Shown: positions 15,153-24,695 of the stretch, in pieces
Layout: the number at the start of each line of letters is the position of its first letter
How positions within the stretch are numbered: position 1 is the stretch's first letter
From: Kitasatospora herbaricolor
GTDB taxonomy: Bacteria; Actinomycetota; Actinomycetes; Streptomycetales; Streptomycetaceae
NCBI RefSeq assembly: GCF_030813695.1
Contig: NZ_JAUSVA010000002.1
Coordinates: 5,394,001-5,458,000 of the forward strand
Length of the DNA stretch: 64,000 bases
Reading direction: 5' to 3'
Program-made: the position numbers and the translations under genes
Notes under the pieces: generated by a model
Database searches by the model: none
What the model saw: only the letters and a program-made list of their open reading frames with translations
What the model was told of the DNA's origin: nothing

Positions 15153-16079
15153 TCAGCGCTGCCCGGAGCCCGGGTACTGGCCGGGCTGCGGTGCCTGGCT
15201 CGGCCCCTGCGGCTGGGCCTGCGGCGGGACGGCGCCGTACCGGGCCGGGCGGCGCCCGCGCGGGTGCCGGGTGAGCGTGTACCCCGCGACGCCGGCCAGG
15301 GCGGCCAGCGCGCCGCCGGCGACCGTCCAGAACCAGCGGCTGTTCCAGCCGGAGAACCAGCCGGTGTACCAGTGCGACTCGGGCTCCACCGGGGCGGCCG
15401 CGCGGGCGCCGGCGGCCGGCACGGCGGTGCTGCCCGGAGCGACGGTGGCACCGGCGTTGACCGGCGGCACCAGCGGCGCCTTCAGCGAGCCGCCCTCGGG
15501 CTGGGCGTCGTCCTGACCGCCCTTGGTGGCGATGCGCAGCTGGACGGCGGCGGCGAGGCCCAGGTCCTGCTGCGGCGCGTCGGCCACCGAGAGCCGGACG
15601 TAGTAGGTGCCCGGCAACGGGTCGCCGGACCACGGCTCGGCCCAGGAGCGGACCTGGCGCAGGGTGCAGCCGAGCGAGAGGGAGGCAGCGGTGGCCTCGC
15701 CGGTCGCGTTCTGGGTGCCGGCGGTGCAGGACTGGCGGCGGCGCAGGCCGTCGAAGACCTCCACGCTCCAGGTCTGCGGGCCGTGGCGGTCGGCGGCCGG
15801 GGCCAGCGTGACGTTCAGCGAGAGGGTGGGCGTCTGGCCCTCCGCCGCGGCGAACGCCCAGTAGAGGTAGTCACCGGTGGACGCGGACACCTTGGCGTCC
15901 TGGCCGGGGGCCAGCGTGGTCGCGGTCAGGAAGGTGGTCCCGACCTTGCTGCTGGGCGCCGTGCTGCTCGCCGAGGGCGAGGGGGACGGCGAGGCGGCCG
16001 AGGCGGCGGGGGCCGCCAGCGGCACCAGCACCGGGGCCAGGGCGAGGGCGGCGAGCGAGGTCCTGAGAAGGGTACGCAT
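15153..16079 (-). CDS. Secreted, membrane-anchored protein of unknown function
   Basis: A 308-residue protein: signal peptide (about 1-28), Ser/Pro stretch, a beta-rich extracellular region (TFLTATTLAPGQDAKV, DYLYWAFAAAEGQTPTL, two Cys), an Ala/Pro linker, one membrane helix near 240-262 (FWTVAGGALAALAGVAGYTL) and a basic, Pro/Gln-rich cytoplasmic tail. It follows the VWA gene after 2 nt on the same strand, so they form an operon and the products may act together at the membrane. No catalytic motif seen. Confidence 0.75.
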   Translation of the reverse strand: MRTLLRTSLAALALAPVLVPLAAPAASAASPSPSPSASSTAPSSKVGTTFLTATTLAPGQDAKVSASTGDYLYWAFAAAEGQTPTLSLNVTLAPAADRHGPQTWSVEVFDGLRRRQSCTAGTQNATGEATAASLSLGCTLRQVRSWAEPWSGDPLPGTYYVRLSVADAPQQDLGLAAAVQLRIATKGGQDDAQPEGGSLKAPLVPPVNAGATVAPGSTAVPAAGARAAAPVEPESHWYTGWFSGWNSRWFWTVAGGALAALAGVAGYTLTRHPRGRRPARYGAVPPQAQPQGPSQAPQPGQYPGSGQR

Positions 16080-16081
16080 GG

Positions 16082-17407
16082 TCAGTTCTCCCGCCAGACA
16101 GCGATGCGCCAGCGTGCGATCCAGCCGAAGATCAGGCCGGTGAGCAGGCCGGCGAGGGTCAGCACCAGCAGCAGGATCCAGCCGTGGCCGAGTCCCATCG
16201 CCGGGCCGTCCGGGGCCGGGGAGGCGGCCGCCAGGTCGACGGTCAGCTCCAGCGGCAGCCCGGGTTCGGCCGCCACCCCCGGCTGCGGGGCCAGCGAGTT
16301 GCTGATCACCAGGCAGACGTCGGTCCGGGCAGGGCCGCTCGGGGAGGCGGAGGCCGAGGCGGTCGGCGAGGCGGAGGTCATCGCGGCCGACCAGCGCAGG
16401 CCGGTGGAGGCCACGTCGGTGCGGCCGCTGCCCGCGTCGGTGCCCCGGACGAGCTCCTGCCCGGTGGTGCTGGTCGCCTGCAGCAGCACGCCGTAGTCGC
16501 GGGCCACCGCCCGGTCGACCGAGACGCTGACCGAGGCGCGCAGCTCCTGGCCGGCCTGCACCGGCACCCGGTAGACCCGGTGCTCGGAGAACTTCTCCCG
16601 GTCGCTGTAGACGCCGGGGGTCAGCACCGGCGCGGTCGCGCAGGTGTCGGTGCCGGCGGTCTTGGTCGGGGTCACGGTGTAGGTGTCCACCGAGCGGTCG
16701 ACCAGCTGCTTCACCTTGTCGGTGAGCTGCTCCTGGGTCCGGACGTCGGTGTAGGTGCCGCCGGTGGCGTTGGCGATGCAGAGCAGCTGCTGGCGGGTCT
16801 TGTCGTCGTGCGCCAGGCCGAGCGTGTCGACCACCAGGTGGATGCCCTGGGCGGCGAGTTCACGGGCCACGTCGCACGGGTCCGGCGGGGCGCAGGAGTC
16901 CTCGCCGTCGGTGATCAGCACCACCCGGCGGGTGGTCTCGCCCTTGCCGAGGTCCTGGGCGGCGCCGCGCAGGGCGAGGCCGATCGGGGTCCAGCCGGTG
17001 GGCCGCAGGGTGGCGACGGCGGTCTTCGCCTCCACCTTGTTCGTCTTGCCCACCGGGAAGAGCTGCTTGGTGTCCAGGCAGCCCTGCGCCTTGTCGTCGC
17101 CGGGGTAGTTGGCACCGAGGGTGCGGATGCCGAAGTCGGTCTCCGCGGGCAGGGCGTCGATCACCTCGTTCAGCGACTGCTGGGCCACCGAGATGCGGCT
17201 CTTCCCCTCGATGTCGGCGGCCCGCATGGAGCCGCTGACGTCCAGGACGAGGTCGACCTTGGGGGCCTCCCCGGTGGCCTTGGCGGTGGCGCCGCCTGAT
17301 GGTTCGTCGGCATGGGCGGGCAGGCCGCTGAGCAGCGCACCGCCCGCTATCGCGAGAGCGGCCAACAGGCTGCCGAGCCTGGCCGTCGGTCGTCGGTCGG
17401 TAGTCAC
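16082..17407 (-). CDS. Secreted von Willebrand factor A-domain protein with C-terminal membrane anchor
   Basis: A 441-residue protein with signal peptide (about 8-32), a VWA domain beginning VDLVLDVSGSM with the metal-binding DxSxS motif, a distal LITDGEDSC strand, a second extracellular domain and a C-terminal membrane helix (ILLLVLTLAGLLTGLIFGWIA) with a short basic tail. VWA domains bind protein partners through a metal ion. First gene of a two-gene operon with the next secreted protein. GTG 17407 is preferred because AGGA lies about 10 nt upstream; ATG 17428 and a longer frame lack a ribosome-binding site. Confidence 0.82.
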   Translation of the reverse strand: MTTDRRPTARLGSLLAALAIAGGALLSGLPAHADEPSGGATAKATGEAPKVDLVLDVSGSMRAADIEGKSRISVAQQSLNEVIDALPAETDFGIRTLGANYPGDDKAQGCLDTKQLFPVGKTNKVEAKTAVATLRPTGWTPIGLALRGAAQDLGKGETTRRVVLITDGEDSCAPPDPCDVARELAAQGIHLVVDTLGLAHDDKTRQQLLCIANATGGTYTDVRTQEQLTDKVKQLVDRSVDTYTVTPTKTAGTDTCATAPVLTPGVYSDREKFSEHRVYRVPVQAGQELRASVSVSVDRAVARDYGVLLQATSTTGQELVRGTDAGSGRTDVASTGLRWSAAMTSASPTASASASPSGPARTDVCLVISNSLAPQPGVAAEPGLPLELTVDLAAASPAPDGPAMGLGHGWILLLVLTLAGLLTGLIFGWIARWRIAVWREN

Positions 17408-17516
17408 CCGGCGAATCCTAGGGATCATCAGTTCGCGATGGCCAACGCGGGGCTGCCCTGACGCCGTCCGAACACGCCGCGAACTACCCTGCCGGGCAAT
17501 GGGACGGGAGCGGTGA

Positions 17517-18425
17517 ATGCGGCTGAACGGTGTCGGCAAGCGCTACGGCCGGGGCGGGCGGTGGGTCCTGCGGGGCGCCGACCTGGCCCTGGAGCCGGGC
17601 GCGCTGGTGCGGATCGAGGGACCCAACGGCAGCGGCAAGTCGACCCTGCTGAAACTGGCCGCCGGGATCGAACGGCCCAGCGAGGGACAGGTACGGTCGC
17701 CCCGGCGGCGGGCCTACGTGCCGGAGCGCTTCCCGCCCGCGCTGCCCTTCGACGCCCGCGGCTACCTGGCGCTGCTCGGCCGGGTGCACGGACTGCCGGC
17801 CGCCGAGGCTCGCCGTCGGGCGGACTCCTGGCTGGAGCGGCTGGGCGTCACCGCCCAGGCGGACATCCCGCTGAGCCGCCTCTCCAAGGGCACCTGCCAG
17901 AAGGTCGCGGTGGCGCAGGCCCTGCTCGCCGAGGCCGACCTGCTGCTGCTGGACGAGGCGTGGACGGGCCTGGACCGGGCGTCCAGGGCCCTGCTCGACG
18001 AGGCGGCCGCCGAGCGGGCCGCGCTGGGCGGCGTCGTGCTGTTCGTCGACCACGACCCCGCCCGGCTCGCCGGCCTGGTCACCGACGGCTACCGGGTGGG
18101 CCGGGACGGCGCGCTGCACCGCCTGCCGGCCCCCACAGGTGCGGCGTCCGGCCCGCTGGTCGAAATCGACGCGGACTCCCCGGACGGGCCGCTGGCCGGA
18201 CTGCTGCCCGCCCGGCTGCCCGGCGACCCGGACCGCGCCCCGCTGGCCGGTACGGCGGTGCGCCTCACCGTGCCGGCCGGGCATTCGGACGAGCTGCTGC
18301 GCCGGCTGCTCACCGGCCGGCCCGCCGTCCGGGTGCTGGCCGTCCGCCGTCTGACGGACCCGCCGGCCGAGGCCCCGCCGGCCGCCGAACGGCTCGGGGC
18401 CGCGGCCGTGGAGCCGGCCCCGTGA
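17517..18425 (+). CDS. ABC transporter ATP-binding protein
   Basis: A 302-residue nucleotide-binding subunit: Walker A GPNGSGKST (about 39-47), a degenerate signature LSKGTCQK in place of LSGGQ, Walker B LLLLDEAWTGLD and the switch His in FVDHD. The C-terminal ~90 residues form an extra domain. Its stop overlaps the GTG of the next gene (GTGA), so the pair is coupled. Similar small pairs export or handle antibiotics; the substrate is unknown. Divergent from the VWA gene. Confidence 0.87.
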   Translation: MRLNGVGKRYGRGGRWVLRGADLALEPGALVRIEGPNGSGKSTLLKLAAGIERPSEGQVRSPRRRAYVPERFPPALPFDARGYLALLGRVHGLPAAEARRRADSWLERLGVTAQADIPLSRLSKGTCQKVAVAQALLAEADLLLLDEAWTGLDRASRALLDEAAAERAALGGVVLFVDHDPARLAGLVTDGYRVGRDGALHRLPAPTGAASGPLVEIDADSPDGPLAGLLPARLPGDPDRAPLAGTAVRLTVPAGHSDELLRRLLTGRPAVRVLAVRRLTDPPAEAPPAAERLGAAAVEPAP

Positions 18426-19093
18426 GGGCGCTGATCCGCTATCAGGCGGATCTGCTGCTGCGCTCCTACGGCTGGCTTCCGCCCTTCCTGGCGTACGCGC
18501 TGCTGATGGTGGTCGGCGTCTCGATCGGTGACCCGCTGCTCGGCAGTCAGGCGGTCGGCGCTGTGGTGCTGCTGCCGGTCACCGCCTGGCTGGTCCGGGT
18601 GGTGGTGACGGCGGAGCCGGCCGCCTCGCGGGCCTGCCTGGCCGCGGCGGCCACCGGCCCCCGGGTGCAGCTGGCCGCGCTGCTCACGGCGCTCTCGGCG
18701 GGCCTGCTGCTGGCGGCCGGCGGGACGGTCGCGCTGCTGGTGGCGAGCGGGCCGGTCGGCAACCCCGGGTCGCCGCCGGCGGCGGTGGGGGAGGCCTTGG
18801 CGGCCGGCTTCCTCGCCTCCGTGGTGTGCGTGCTGCTCGGGGTGGCGGTCGGTGCGCTCTGCAACCGGCCGGTGCTGCTGCGCGCGCAGTACGGGATCCC
18901 GCTGGCGCTCGCGGCGGCGACGCTGGTGCTGGTGGCGCCGGCGTCGCCGGCGAACGCGGCCGTCCGGGTGCTGGTGGACGCCTCGCGCTCGGGCCGGGTG
19001 GGGTACCCGTGGGCGGCGCTCGCGGTGGCCGTGCCGCTGCTGGCGGCGGCCGCGGCGGCGGCCTGCGGGCTGGCCGGGCGACGGACGGAGTGA
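18422..19093 (+). CDS. Putative ABC transporter membrane subunit
   Basis: A 223-residue hydrophobic protein with about six membrane helices, translationally coupled to the ATPase gene upstream. It begins RALIRYQADLLLRSYGWLPPFL, an amphipathic elbow-like start often seen in ABC-2 type permeases. No sequence signature of a known family; the role rests on gene context. Confidence 0.7.
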   Translation: MRALIRYQADLLLRSYGWLPPFLAYALLMVVGVSIGDPLLGSQAVGAVVLLPVTAWLVRVVVTAEPAASRACLAAAATGPRVQLAALLTALSAGLLLAAGGTVALLVASGPVGNPGSPPAAVGEALAAGFLASVVCVLLGVAVGALCNRPVLLRAQYGIPLALAAATLVLVAPASPANAAVRVLVDASRSGRVGYPWAALAVAVPLLAAAAAAACGLAGRRTE

Positions 19094-19287
19094 GCGGGGA
19101 GCGGGCCGGGACCGGCGTGCGGCACCGGGCGGCAGCCCGATGCCGGCGAGGGTAAAAACGGGACACACCGCCACCAAGTGAAATAAATATGGCTATTGCT
19201 CGCTAGGGTGACGCGCAGGGTCAGGGGCCGCCTCACCGGCTGTCCCCGGCCGGCCGGCACGCTCGACGAGTTGGAAGGACCTCCCCC

Positions 19288-19794
19288 GTGAGCAACCTGT
19301 TCGCGATCGCCTACCCGGATGTCGCCACCGCCCAGGCGGTCCGCAGTGAAGCCCTCGGCCTGCAGAAGCAGAAGCTGATCGACCTGGAGGACGTGGTCGT
19401 CGTGGAGCGCCGCGGCGACGGCAAGATCAAGCTCCATCAGGCGGTGAGCACCACGGGTGCGGGTGCGGCCTCCGGCGCGCTCTGGGGCGGGGTGATCGGC
19501 CTGCTCTTCTTCATGCCCTTCCTCGGCGCGGCGATCGGCGGCGCCACCGGCGCGGCCGTCGGCGCCTCCACCGACATCGGGGTGGACGACAACTTCATGC
19601 GCACCGTCGGCGAGAAGCTCCAGCCGGGCAGTGCCGCCCTGTTCCTGCTGGTCCGGACGGCGACCGCCGACAAGGTCGTCCCGGCGCTGGCCCAGTACGG
19701 CGGCGAGATCATCCAGACCTCGCTGTCCGACGAGGCGGAGGAGCACCTGAAGACCGCCATGAAGTCCGCGCAGGCGCACACCGCGGGCGTCTGA
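19288..19794 (+). CDS. DUF1269-family membrane protein
   Basis: A 168-residue protein, beginning SNLFAIAYPDVATAQAV with a ferredoxin-like N-terminal part, a central glycine-rich hydrophobic hairpin (GALWGGVIGLLFFMPFLGAAIGGATGAAVG split by short turns) and a C-terminal alpha/beta part (AALFLLVRTATADKVV). This is the layout of DUF1269/general-stress-like membrane proteins of actinobacteria; molecular function unknown. GGAAGGA at 19273-19279 is 8 nt before the GTG. A TAGGGT -10-like hexamer lies at 19204-19209. Confidence 0.8.
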   Translation: MSNLFAIAYPDVATAQAVRSEALGLQKQKLIDLEDVVVVERRGDGKIKLHQAVSTTGAGAASGALWGGVIGLLFFMPFLGAAIGGATGAAVGASTDIGVDDNFMRTVGEKLQPGSAALFLLVRTATADKVVPALAQYGGEIIQTSLSDEAEEHLKTAMKSAQAHTAGV

Positions 19795-19931
19795 GGCTCC
19801 TCCCGAGGCACTCCGGGGGCGGACGGGCGGCGGCCCGCCCGCCCCCGGGGCCGTCCGTCCCGGCGCTCCGCGCCCGGGCGCCGGAGCCCCGCCCGCCCGA
19901 ACACCCCGACGAGCCCCCGACAGGACGGTCC

Positions 19932-21284
19932 GTGGCGACCCCATCCGCGGTGGCGCGGTCGACCCCCCGGCCCCGGCCGGTGCGCACCCGCCGCAACACC
20001 GAGCTCGCCCTGGTGCTGGCGGCCGTCCTGATCGCCGTCCTCGGCTACAACGAGGTCGGCGTCAACATCGACGGCTCGGTGCCCTCCGGCGCCGCCGGCT
20101 ACGGCGCTGCGCTCGGCGTCCTCGCCCTGCTGGCGCACGGCGTGATCCGCTGGCGGGCGCCGTACGCGGACCCGCTGCTGCTGCCGATCGCGATCCTGCT
20201 CAACGGGGTCGGGCTGGTCGTCATCTACCGGCTGGACCGGGCCACCCCCCGCAGCGAGGCCGCCCCCACCCAGCTGCTCTGGTCGACCCTCGGGGTGGCC
20301 CTGTTCATCGCTGTGGTGCTGTCGCTGCGCGACCACAAGCGGCTGCAGCGCTACGCCTACAGCGGCGCGCTGGTGGCGCTGGTGCTGCTGGTGCTGCCGG
20401 TGCTGTTCCCGCCGGTGTACGGCTCGCGGATCTGGATCACGGTCGGGCCGCTCTCCTTCCAGCCGGGGGAGTTCGCGAAGATCCTGCTGGCGGTGTTCTT
20501 CGCCGCCTACCTGGCCGTCCACCGGGACGCGCTGGCCCTGACCGGCCGCCGGATCTGGGGGGTGCGGCTGCCGGTCGGCCGGGTGCTCGGGCCGGTGCTG
20601 CTGATCTGGGCGGCCTTCGTCGGCGTCCTGGTGCTGGAGACGGACCTCGGCACCTCGCTGCTCTTCTTCGGCCTCTTCGTGATCATGCTCTACGTGGCCA
20701 CCGCCCGCAGCGGCTGGATCGCCATCGGGCTGCTGCTGGCGGCGGTGGGCGCGGCCGGCGTCGGCTGGCTCTCCCCGCACGTGCACAGCCGGGTCACCGA
20801 CTGGCTCGACCCGCTCGGCTCGATCGAGGCCGGCCGGGGCGCCAACCAGATCGCCCAGTCGCTGTTCGCCTTCGCCTGGGGCGGCCTGCTCGGCACCGGC
20901 CTCGGCAACGGCCACTCGATCCTGATCGGCTTCGCCGCCAAGTCGGACTTCATCCTCGCCACCGTGGGCGAGGAGCTCGGCCTGACCGGCCTGATCGCGC
21001 TGTTCCTGCTGTACGCGCTGCTGGTCTCGCGGGGCTTCCGGACCGGCATCGCGCTCACCGACCCGTTCGGCCGGCTGCTGGCGATCGGGCTGGCCGCGAT
21101 CGTCGGCATCCAGGTCTTCGTGGTGGCCGGCGGCGTCCTCGACCTGATCCCGCTGACCGGGATGACGCTGCCCTTCATCGCGCAGGGGGGATCCTCGGTG
21201 GTGACCAACTGGATCATCGTCGCGCTGCTGGTGCGGATGAGCGACGTGGCCCGGCGTCCCGCGCCGCGACCGGAGGAGGCCTGA
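19932..21284 (+). CDS. SEDS-family peptidoglycan glycosyltransferase (FtsW/RodA-like)
   Basis: A 450-residue integral membrane protein with about ten helices, recognised as FtsW/RodA/SpoVE (SEDS): RIWITVGPLSFQPGEFAKI, LVLETDLGTSLLFFG and the C-terminal GMTLPFIAQGGSSVVTNW are family hallmarks. SEDS proteins polymerise lipid II together with a class B PBP. The stop overlaps the ATG of the PBP gene (TGATG), so they form a cognate pair. Streptomycetes have several such pairs; this is one of the paralogues rather than the dcw-cluster ftsW. Confidence 0.92.
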   Translation: MATPSAVARSTPRPRPVRTRRNTELALVLAAVLIAVLGYNEVGVNIDGSVPSGAAGYGAALGVLALLAHGVIRWRAPYADPLLLPIAILLNGVGLVVIYRLDRATPRSEAAPTQLLWSTLGVALFIAVVLSLRDHKRLQRYAYSGALVALVLLVLPVLFPPVYGSRIWITVGPLSFQPGEFAKILLAVFFAAYLAVHRDALALTGRRIWGVRLPVGRVLGPVLLIWAAFVGVLVLETDLGTSLLFFGLFVIMLYVATARSGWIAIGLLLAAVGAAGVGWLSPHVHSRVTDWLDPLGSIEAGRGANQIAQSLFAFAWGGLLGTGLGNGHSILIGFAAKSDFILATVGEELGLTGLIALFLLYALLVSRGFRTGIALTDPFGRLLAIGLAAIVGIQVFVVAGGVLDLIPLTGMTLPFIAQGGSSVVTNWIIVALLVRMSDVARRPAPRPEEA

Positions 21285-22801
21285 TGCCGCGCCGGGGCGG
21301 TGCCGGCTCCCCGGCGGGCGGCCCGCAGGGCCTGCCGGGCATCTCCACCACCGGGCGCCGGGCCGGCACCTTCTGCGTCCTGCTGATCGTGGCGCTGGCC
21401 GCCCAGGCCACCCGGGTGCAGGTCTTCCAGGCGAAGGAACTCGACCACAACCCCGCCAACCAGCGCCTGACCGTGGAGCGCTACAGCCAGCCGCGCGGCA
21501 ACATCCTGGTCGGCCACGACACGGTGACCGGCTCCGTCCCCACCGGCGGCCGCTACGACTACCGGCGGACGTACACCGACGGCCCGCTGTACGCCGCGGT
21601 CACCGGGTACTCCTCGCAGACCTACGGCAACACCCAGCTGGAGGGCACCGAGGACGACGTCCTCTCCGGCACCGACCCCCGGCTGGCCGGCTGGGCGCTC
21701 TGGGACGCGATCGCCCGGAAGCAGAACCCCGGCGGGGACGTCTACACCACGATCGACAAGGCCGCCCAGCAGGCCGCGATGAAGGGCCTGGGCAGCCAGA
21801 AGGGCGCGGTCGCCGCGATCGAGCCCGCCACCGGCCGCATCCTGGCGCTGGCCAGCACCCCCAGCTACGACCCCGGGTCCTTCGCCGGCACCTCCGCCGC
21901 CGACCAGCAGGCCTGGGACGAGCTGCAGGCCGACACCAACCAGCCGATGCTCAACCGGGCCCTGCGGCAGATCTACCCGCCGGGGTCCACCTTCAAGGTG
22001 GTCACCGCGGCGGCGGCGCTCGCCGCCGGCACGGTGACCGACATCGACGCGCCGACCGGCGCCCCGTACCCGTACGTGCTGCCGGGCACCACGACGCCAC
22101 TGGTCAACGACACCCCGGTGTGCAACCGGCCGAACCTCTCGCTGGACACCGCGATGATCTACTCCTGCAACACCGTGCTGGGCTACCTCGGGGTGCGGAC
22201 CGGGCTGGACACGATGGTCTCCACGGCCCGGGACTTCGGCTTCAACGACGCCAAGCTGGACATCCCGGTCCGGGCGGCCCGCTCCAACTTCGACACCGAG
22301 ATGAACGAGTCGCAGCTGGCGCTCTCCTCGATCGGGCAGTTCGACACCGCCGCCACCCCGCTGGTGATGGCGATGGTCGCGGCCGGCGTCGCCAACAACG
22401 GCACGGTGATGTATCCACAGCTTGTGGACAGGCTGACCCGCAGCGACGGCACCGCCGTGCAGGTGATGGAGCCGCGGACGTACCGGCAGGCGCTCACCCC
22501 GGCCGTCGCCGCGCAGGTCCAGCGGCTGATGACCGACGTGGTCGAGAAGGGCACCGGCACCAACGCGAGGATCCGCGGCGCCACCGTCGGCGGCAAGACC
22601 GGCACCGCCCAGCAGGGCGTGGACAACAGCGGCACCCCGTACGCCTGGTTCATCTCCTGGGCCAAGCCGGCCGGCTCCGGCGAGGTGCCCCCGGTGGCCG
22701 TCGCGGTGGTCATCGCCGACAGCGACGCCACCGACGTCACCGGCGGCGGCCTGGCCGCCCCGATCGCCCGCGCGGTGATGCAGGCGGTGCTGGGCGGCTG
22801 A
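21284..22801 (+). CDS. Class B penicillin-binding protein (transpeptidase) paired with SEDS
   Basis: A 505-residue peptidoglycan transpeptidase: one N-terminal membrane helix (about 27-45), a short pedestal domain and a transpeptidase domain with STFK (235-238), SCN (294-296) and KTG (438-440), all catalytic motifs intact. It crosslinks stem peptides made by the coupled SEDS glycosyltransferase. The protein resembles PbpA-type enzymes of actinobacteria. Start ATG overlaps the upstream stop. Confidence 0.92.
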   Translation: MPRRGGAGSPAGGPQGLPGISTTGRRAGTFCVLLIVALAAQATRVQVFQAKELDHNPANQRLTVERYSQPRGNILVGHDTVTGSVPTGGRYDYRRTYTDGPLYAAVTGYSSQTYGNTQLEGTEDDVLSGTDPRLAGWALWDAIARKQNPGGDVYTTIDKAAQQAAMKGLGSQKGAVAAIEPATGRILALASTPSYDPGSFAGTSAADQQAWDELQADTNQPMLNRALRQIYPPGSTFKVVTAAAALAAGTVTDIDAPTGAPYPYVLPGTTTPLVNDTPVCNRPNLSLDTAMIYSCNTVLGYLGVRTGLDTMVSTARDFGFNDAKLDIPVRAARSNFDTEMNESQLALSSIGQFDTAATPLVMAMVAAGVANNGTVMYPQLVDRLTRSDGTAVQVMEPRTYRQALTPAVAAQVQRLMTDVVEKGTGTNARIRGATVGGKTGTAQQGVDNSGTPYAWFISWAKPAGSGEVPPVAVAVVIADSDATDVTGGGLAAPIARAVMQAVLGG

Positions 22802-23038
22802 GGCGGCCGCCGCCCCCTACCGCCCGGTACGGCGGTGCGTCGCCCGCGAAGTGTCCGGTTTGTGCGGACATATTCGACGAATCGTCCAATGCGACCGCCC
22901 GGACTGTTCGTTTGCGACACTGGTGCATTCGCGGGGTACTGTCCCATCTTTGTTCGGTTGGTCCCCGATGGCACCCCACAGCGCCTCGGGTGACCGGCGG
23001 CAAGGAACACCCTCACCCCGCCCAGAAGGATCCACGTT

Positions 23039-24523
23039 TTGGCCAGCACCACCACCCTCGGCGAACGACTTCTCAGGCGGAAGCCCGTCGCCACCCTGAT
23101 CGCGGAGAGCGAGGGCCGGGACGCGCTGCCGGCCGGCGCACCGGCCGCGGGCGGACGCTCGGGCATCCACCTGAAGCGGTCGATCGGGCTCTGGCAGCTC
23201 TCGGCGATCGGCATCGGGGCGACCGTCGGCACCGGCATCTTCTTCGTGCTGAGCAGCGCGGTCCCCGACGCCGGGCCCGCCGTCATCCTGTCCTTCGTCC
23301 TGGCGGCGGTCACCGCCGGCCTCACCGCGCTGTGCTACGCCGAGATGGCCTCCGCCATCCCCGCCTCCGGTTCTTCCTACTCGTACGCCTACGCCACCCT
23401 CGGCGAGGGCGTGGCCTTCGGTGTCGGCGTCTGCCTGCTGCTGGAGTACGGCGTCTCCGCCTCGGCGATCGCGGTCAGCTGGGGCGAGTACCTGAACAAG
23501 TTCCTCGATCTGGCCTTCGGCGTGCGGATACCGGAGTCCCTGGCCGCCGCCCCGGGCCACGGCGGCTGGTTCAACCTCCCCGCGGTGATCCTGGTGGGGA
23601 TGGTCTGCTTCCTGCTCGTGCGCGGGGTGAGCGAGTCCGCCAAGGTCAACGCCACCATGGTCGGCATCAAGATCTTCATCCTGCTGCTGTTCGTGGTGAT
23701 CGGCCTCACCGGATTCCGCTCCGGGAACCTCAGCGACTTCATGCCCTTCGGCGCCGGCGGCGTCCAGCTGGCCGCCTCCAGCATCTTCTTCTCCTTCATC
23801 GGCCTGGACGCCGTCTCCACCGCCGGCGAGGAGGTCAAGAACCCGCGCCGCACCCTGCCACTGGCGATCATCATCTCGCTGGTCGTGGTCACCCTGCTGT
23901 ACATCGGCGTGGCGATCGCCGCCCTCGGCGCCCAGCACTGGAGCAGGTTCGACGGCCAGGAGGCCGGCCTCGCCCAGATCCTGCAGGACATCACCGGCCA
24001 GAGCTGGCCGGCCATGATGTTCGCCTTCGGCGCGATCATCTCGATCTTCAGCGTCACCCTCGTGGTGATCTACGGCCAGACCCGGATCCTCTACTCGATG
24101 GGCCGCGACGGCATGCTGCCCGCGAAGTTCGCCGAGCTCTCCCCGCGCACCGGCACCCCGGTCTGGAACACCCTGGTGGTCGGCACCGCCGTCGCCGCCC
24201 TCGCCGCCTTCGTGCCGCTGGACATCCTCACCGACCTCACCAGCCTCGGCACCCTGGTCGCGTTCTCGGTGGTCTCCGTCGGTGTGATCGTCCTGCGCCG
24301 CACCCAGCCCGGCCTCGCCCGCGGCTTCAAGGTGCCCGGCTACCCGGTCACCCCGCTGCTCAGCGTCGGATTCTGCGCCTACCTGATCTACGGCCTCGAC
24401 CCGAAGGTCTACCTGTTCGCCGGTGCGGCCCTCGCCGTCGCCGCCGCCGTCTACCTCGGCTACAGCGCCCGACACTCCAGGCTGAACGAGGTCGTGGAAC
24501 CCGAGCCGAGCACGGTCGGCTGA
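23039..24523 (+). CDS. APC-family amino acid permease
   Basis: A 494-residue, 12-helix secondary transporter. The first helix carries LSAIGIGATVGTGIFFVL, the G-A-x-I-G-x-G-I/T substrate-binding break of APC transporters; FFSFIGLDAVSTAGEEVKNPRR is typical of the cationic amino acid transporter branch (YfnA-like). The start is TTG at 23039 with AGAAGGA 8 nt upstream. Monocistronic, with a 237-nt upstream region. Substrate probably a basic or branched amino acid, not certain. Confidence 0.9.
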   Translation: MASTTTLGERLLRRKPVATLIAESEGRDALPAGAPAAGGRSGIHLKRSIGLWQLSAIGIGATVGTGIFFVLSSAVPDAGPAVILSFVLAAVTAGLTALCYAEMASAIPASGSSYSYAYATLGEGVAFGVGVCLLLEYGVSASAIAVSWGEYLNKFLDLAFGVRIPESLAAAPGHGGWFNLPAVILVGMVCFLLVRGVSESAKVNATMVGIKIFILLLFVVIGLTGFRSGNLSDFMPFGAGGVQLAASSIFFSFIGLDAVSTAGEEVKNPRRTLPLAIIISLVVVTLLYIGVAIAALGAQHWSRFDGQEAGLAQILQDITGQSWPAMMFAFGAIISIFSVTLVVIYGQTRILYSMGRDGMLPAKFAELSPRTGTPVWNTLVVGTAVAALAAFVPLDILTDLTSLGTLVAFSVVSVGVIVLRRTQPGLARGFKVPGYPVTPLLSVGFCAYLIYGLDPKVYLFAGAALAVAAAVYLGYSARHSRLNEVVEPEPSTVG

Positions 24524-24695
24524 CCGGCCCGCCGATGCGGACCTCCGGCGGCCGGGCACTGCCCGTCCGCGCAGGTCAGCGCCGGGCCGCCGGCCACCTG
24601 ACACGGCCGGCGGCCCCGCGTGCCGCACCGAGACACCCCGAAGCCCCTACGCCAACATCGCGACACGGCGCGCCCCCCGCGCCTAACCTTCCCTC

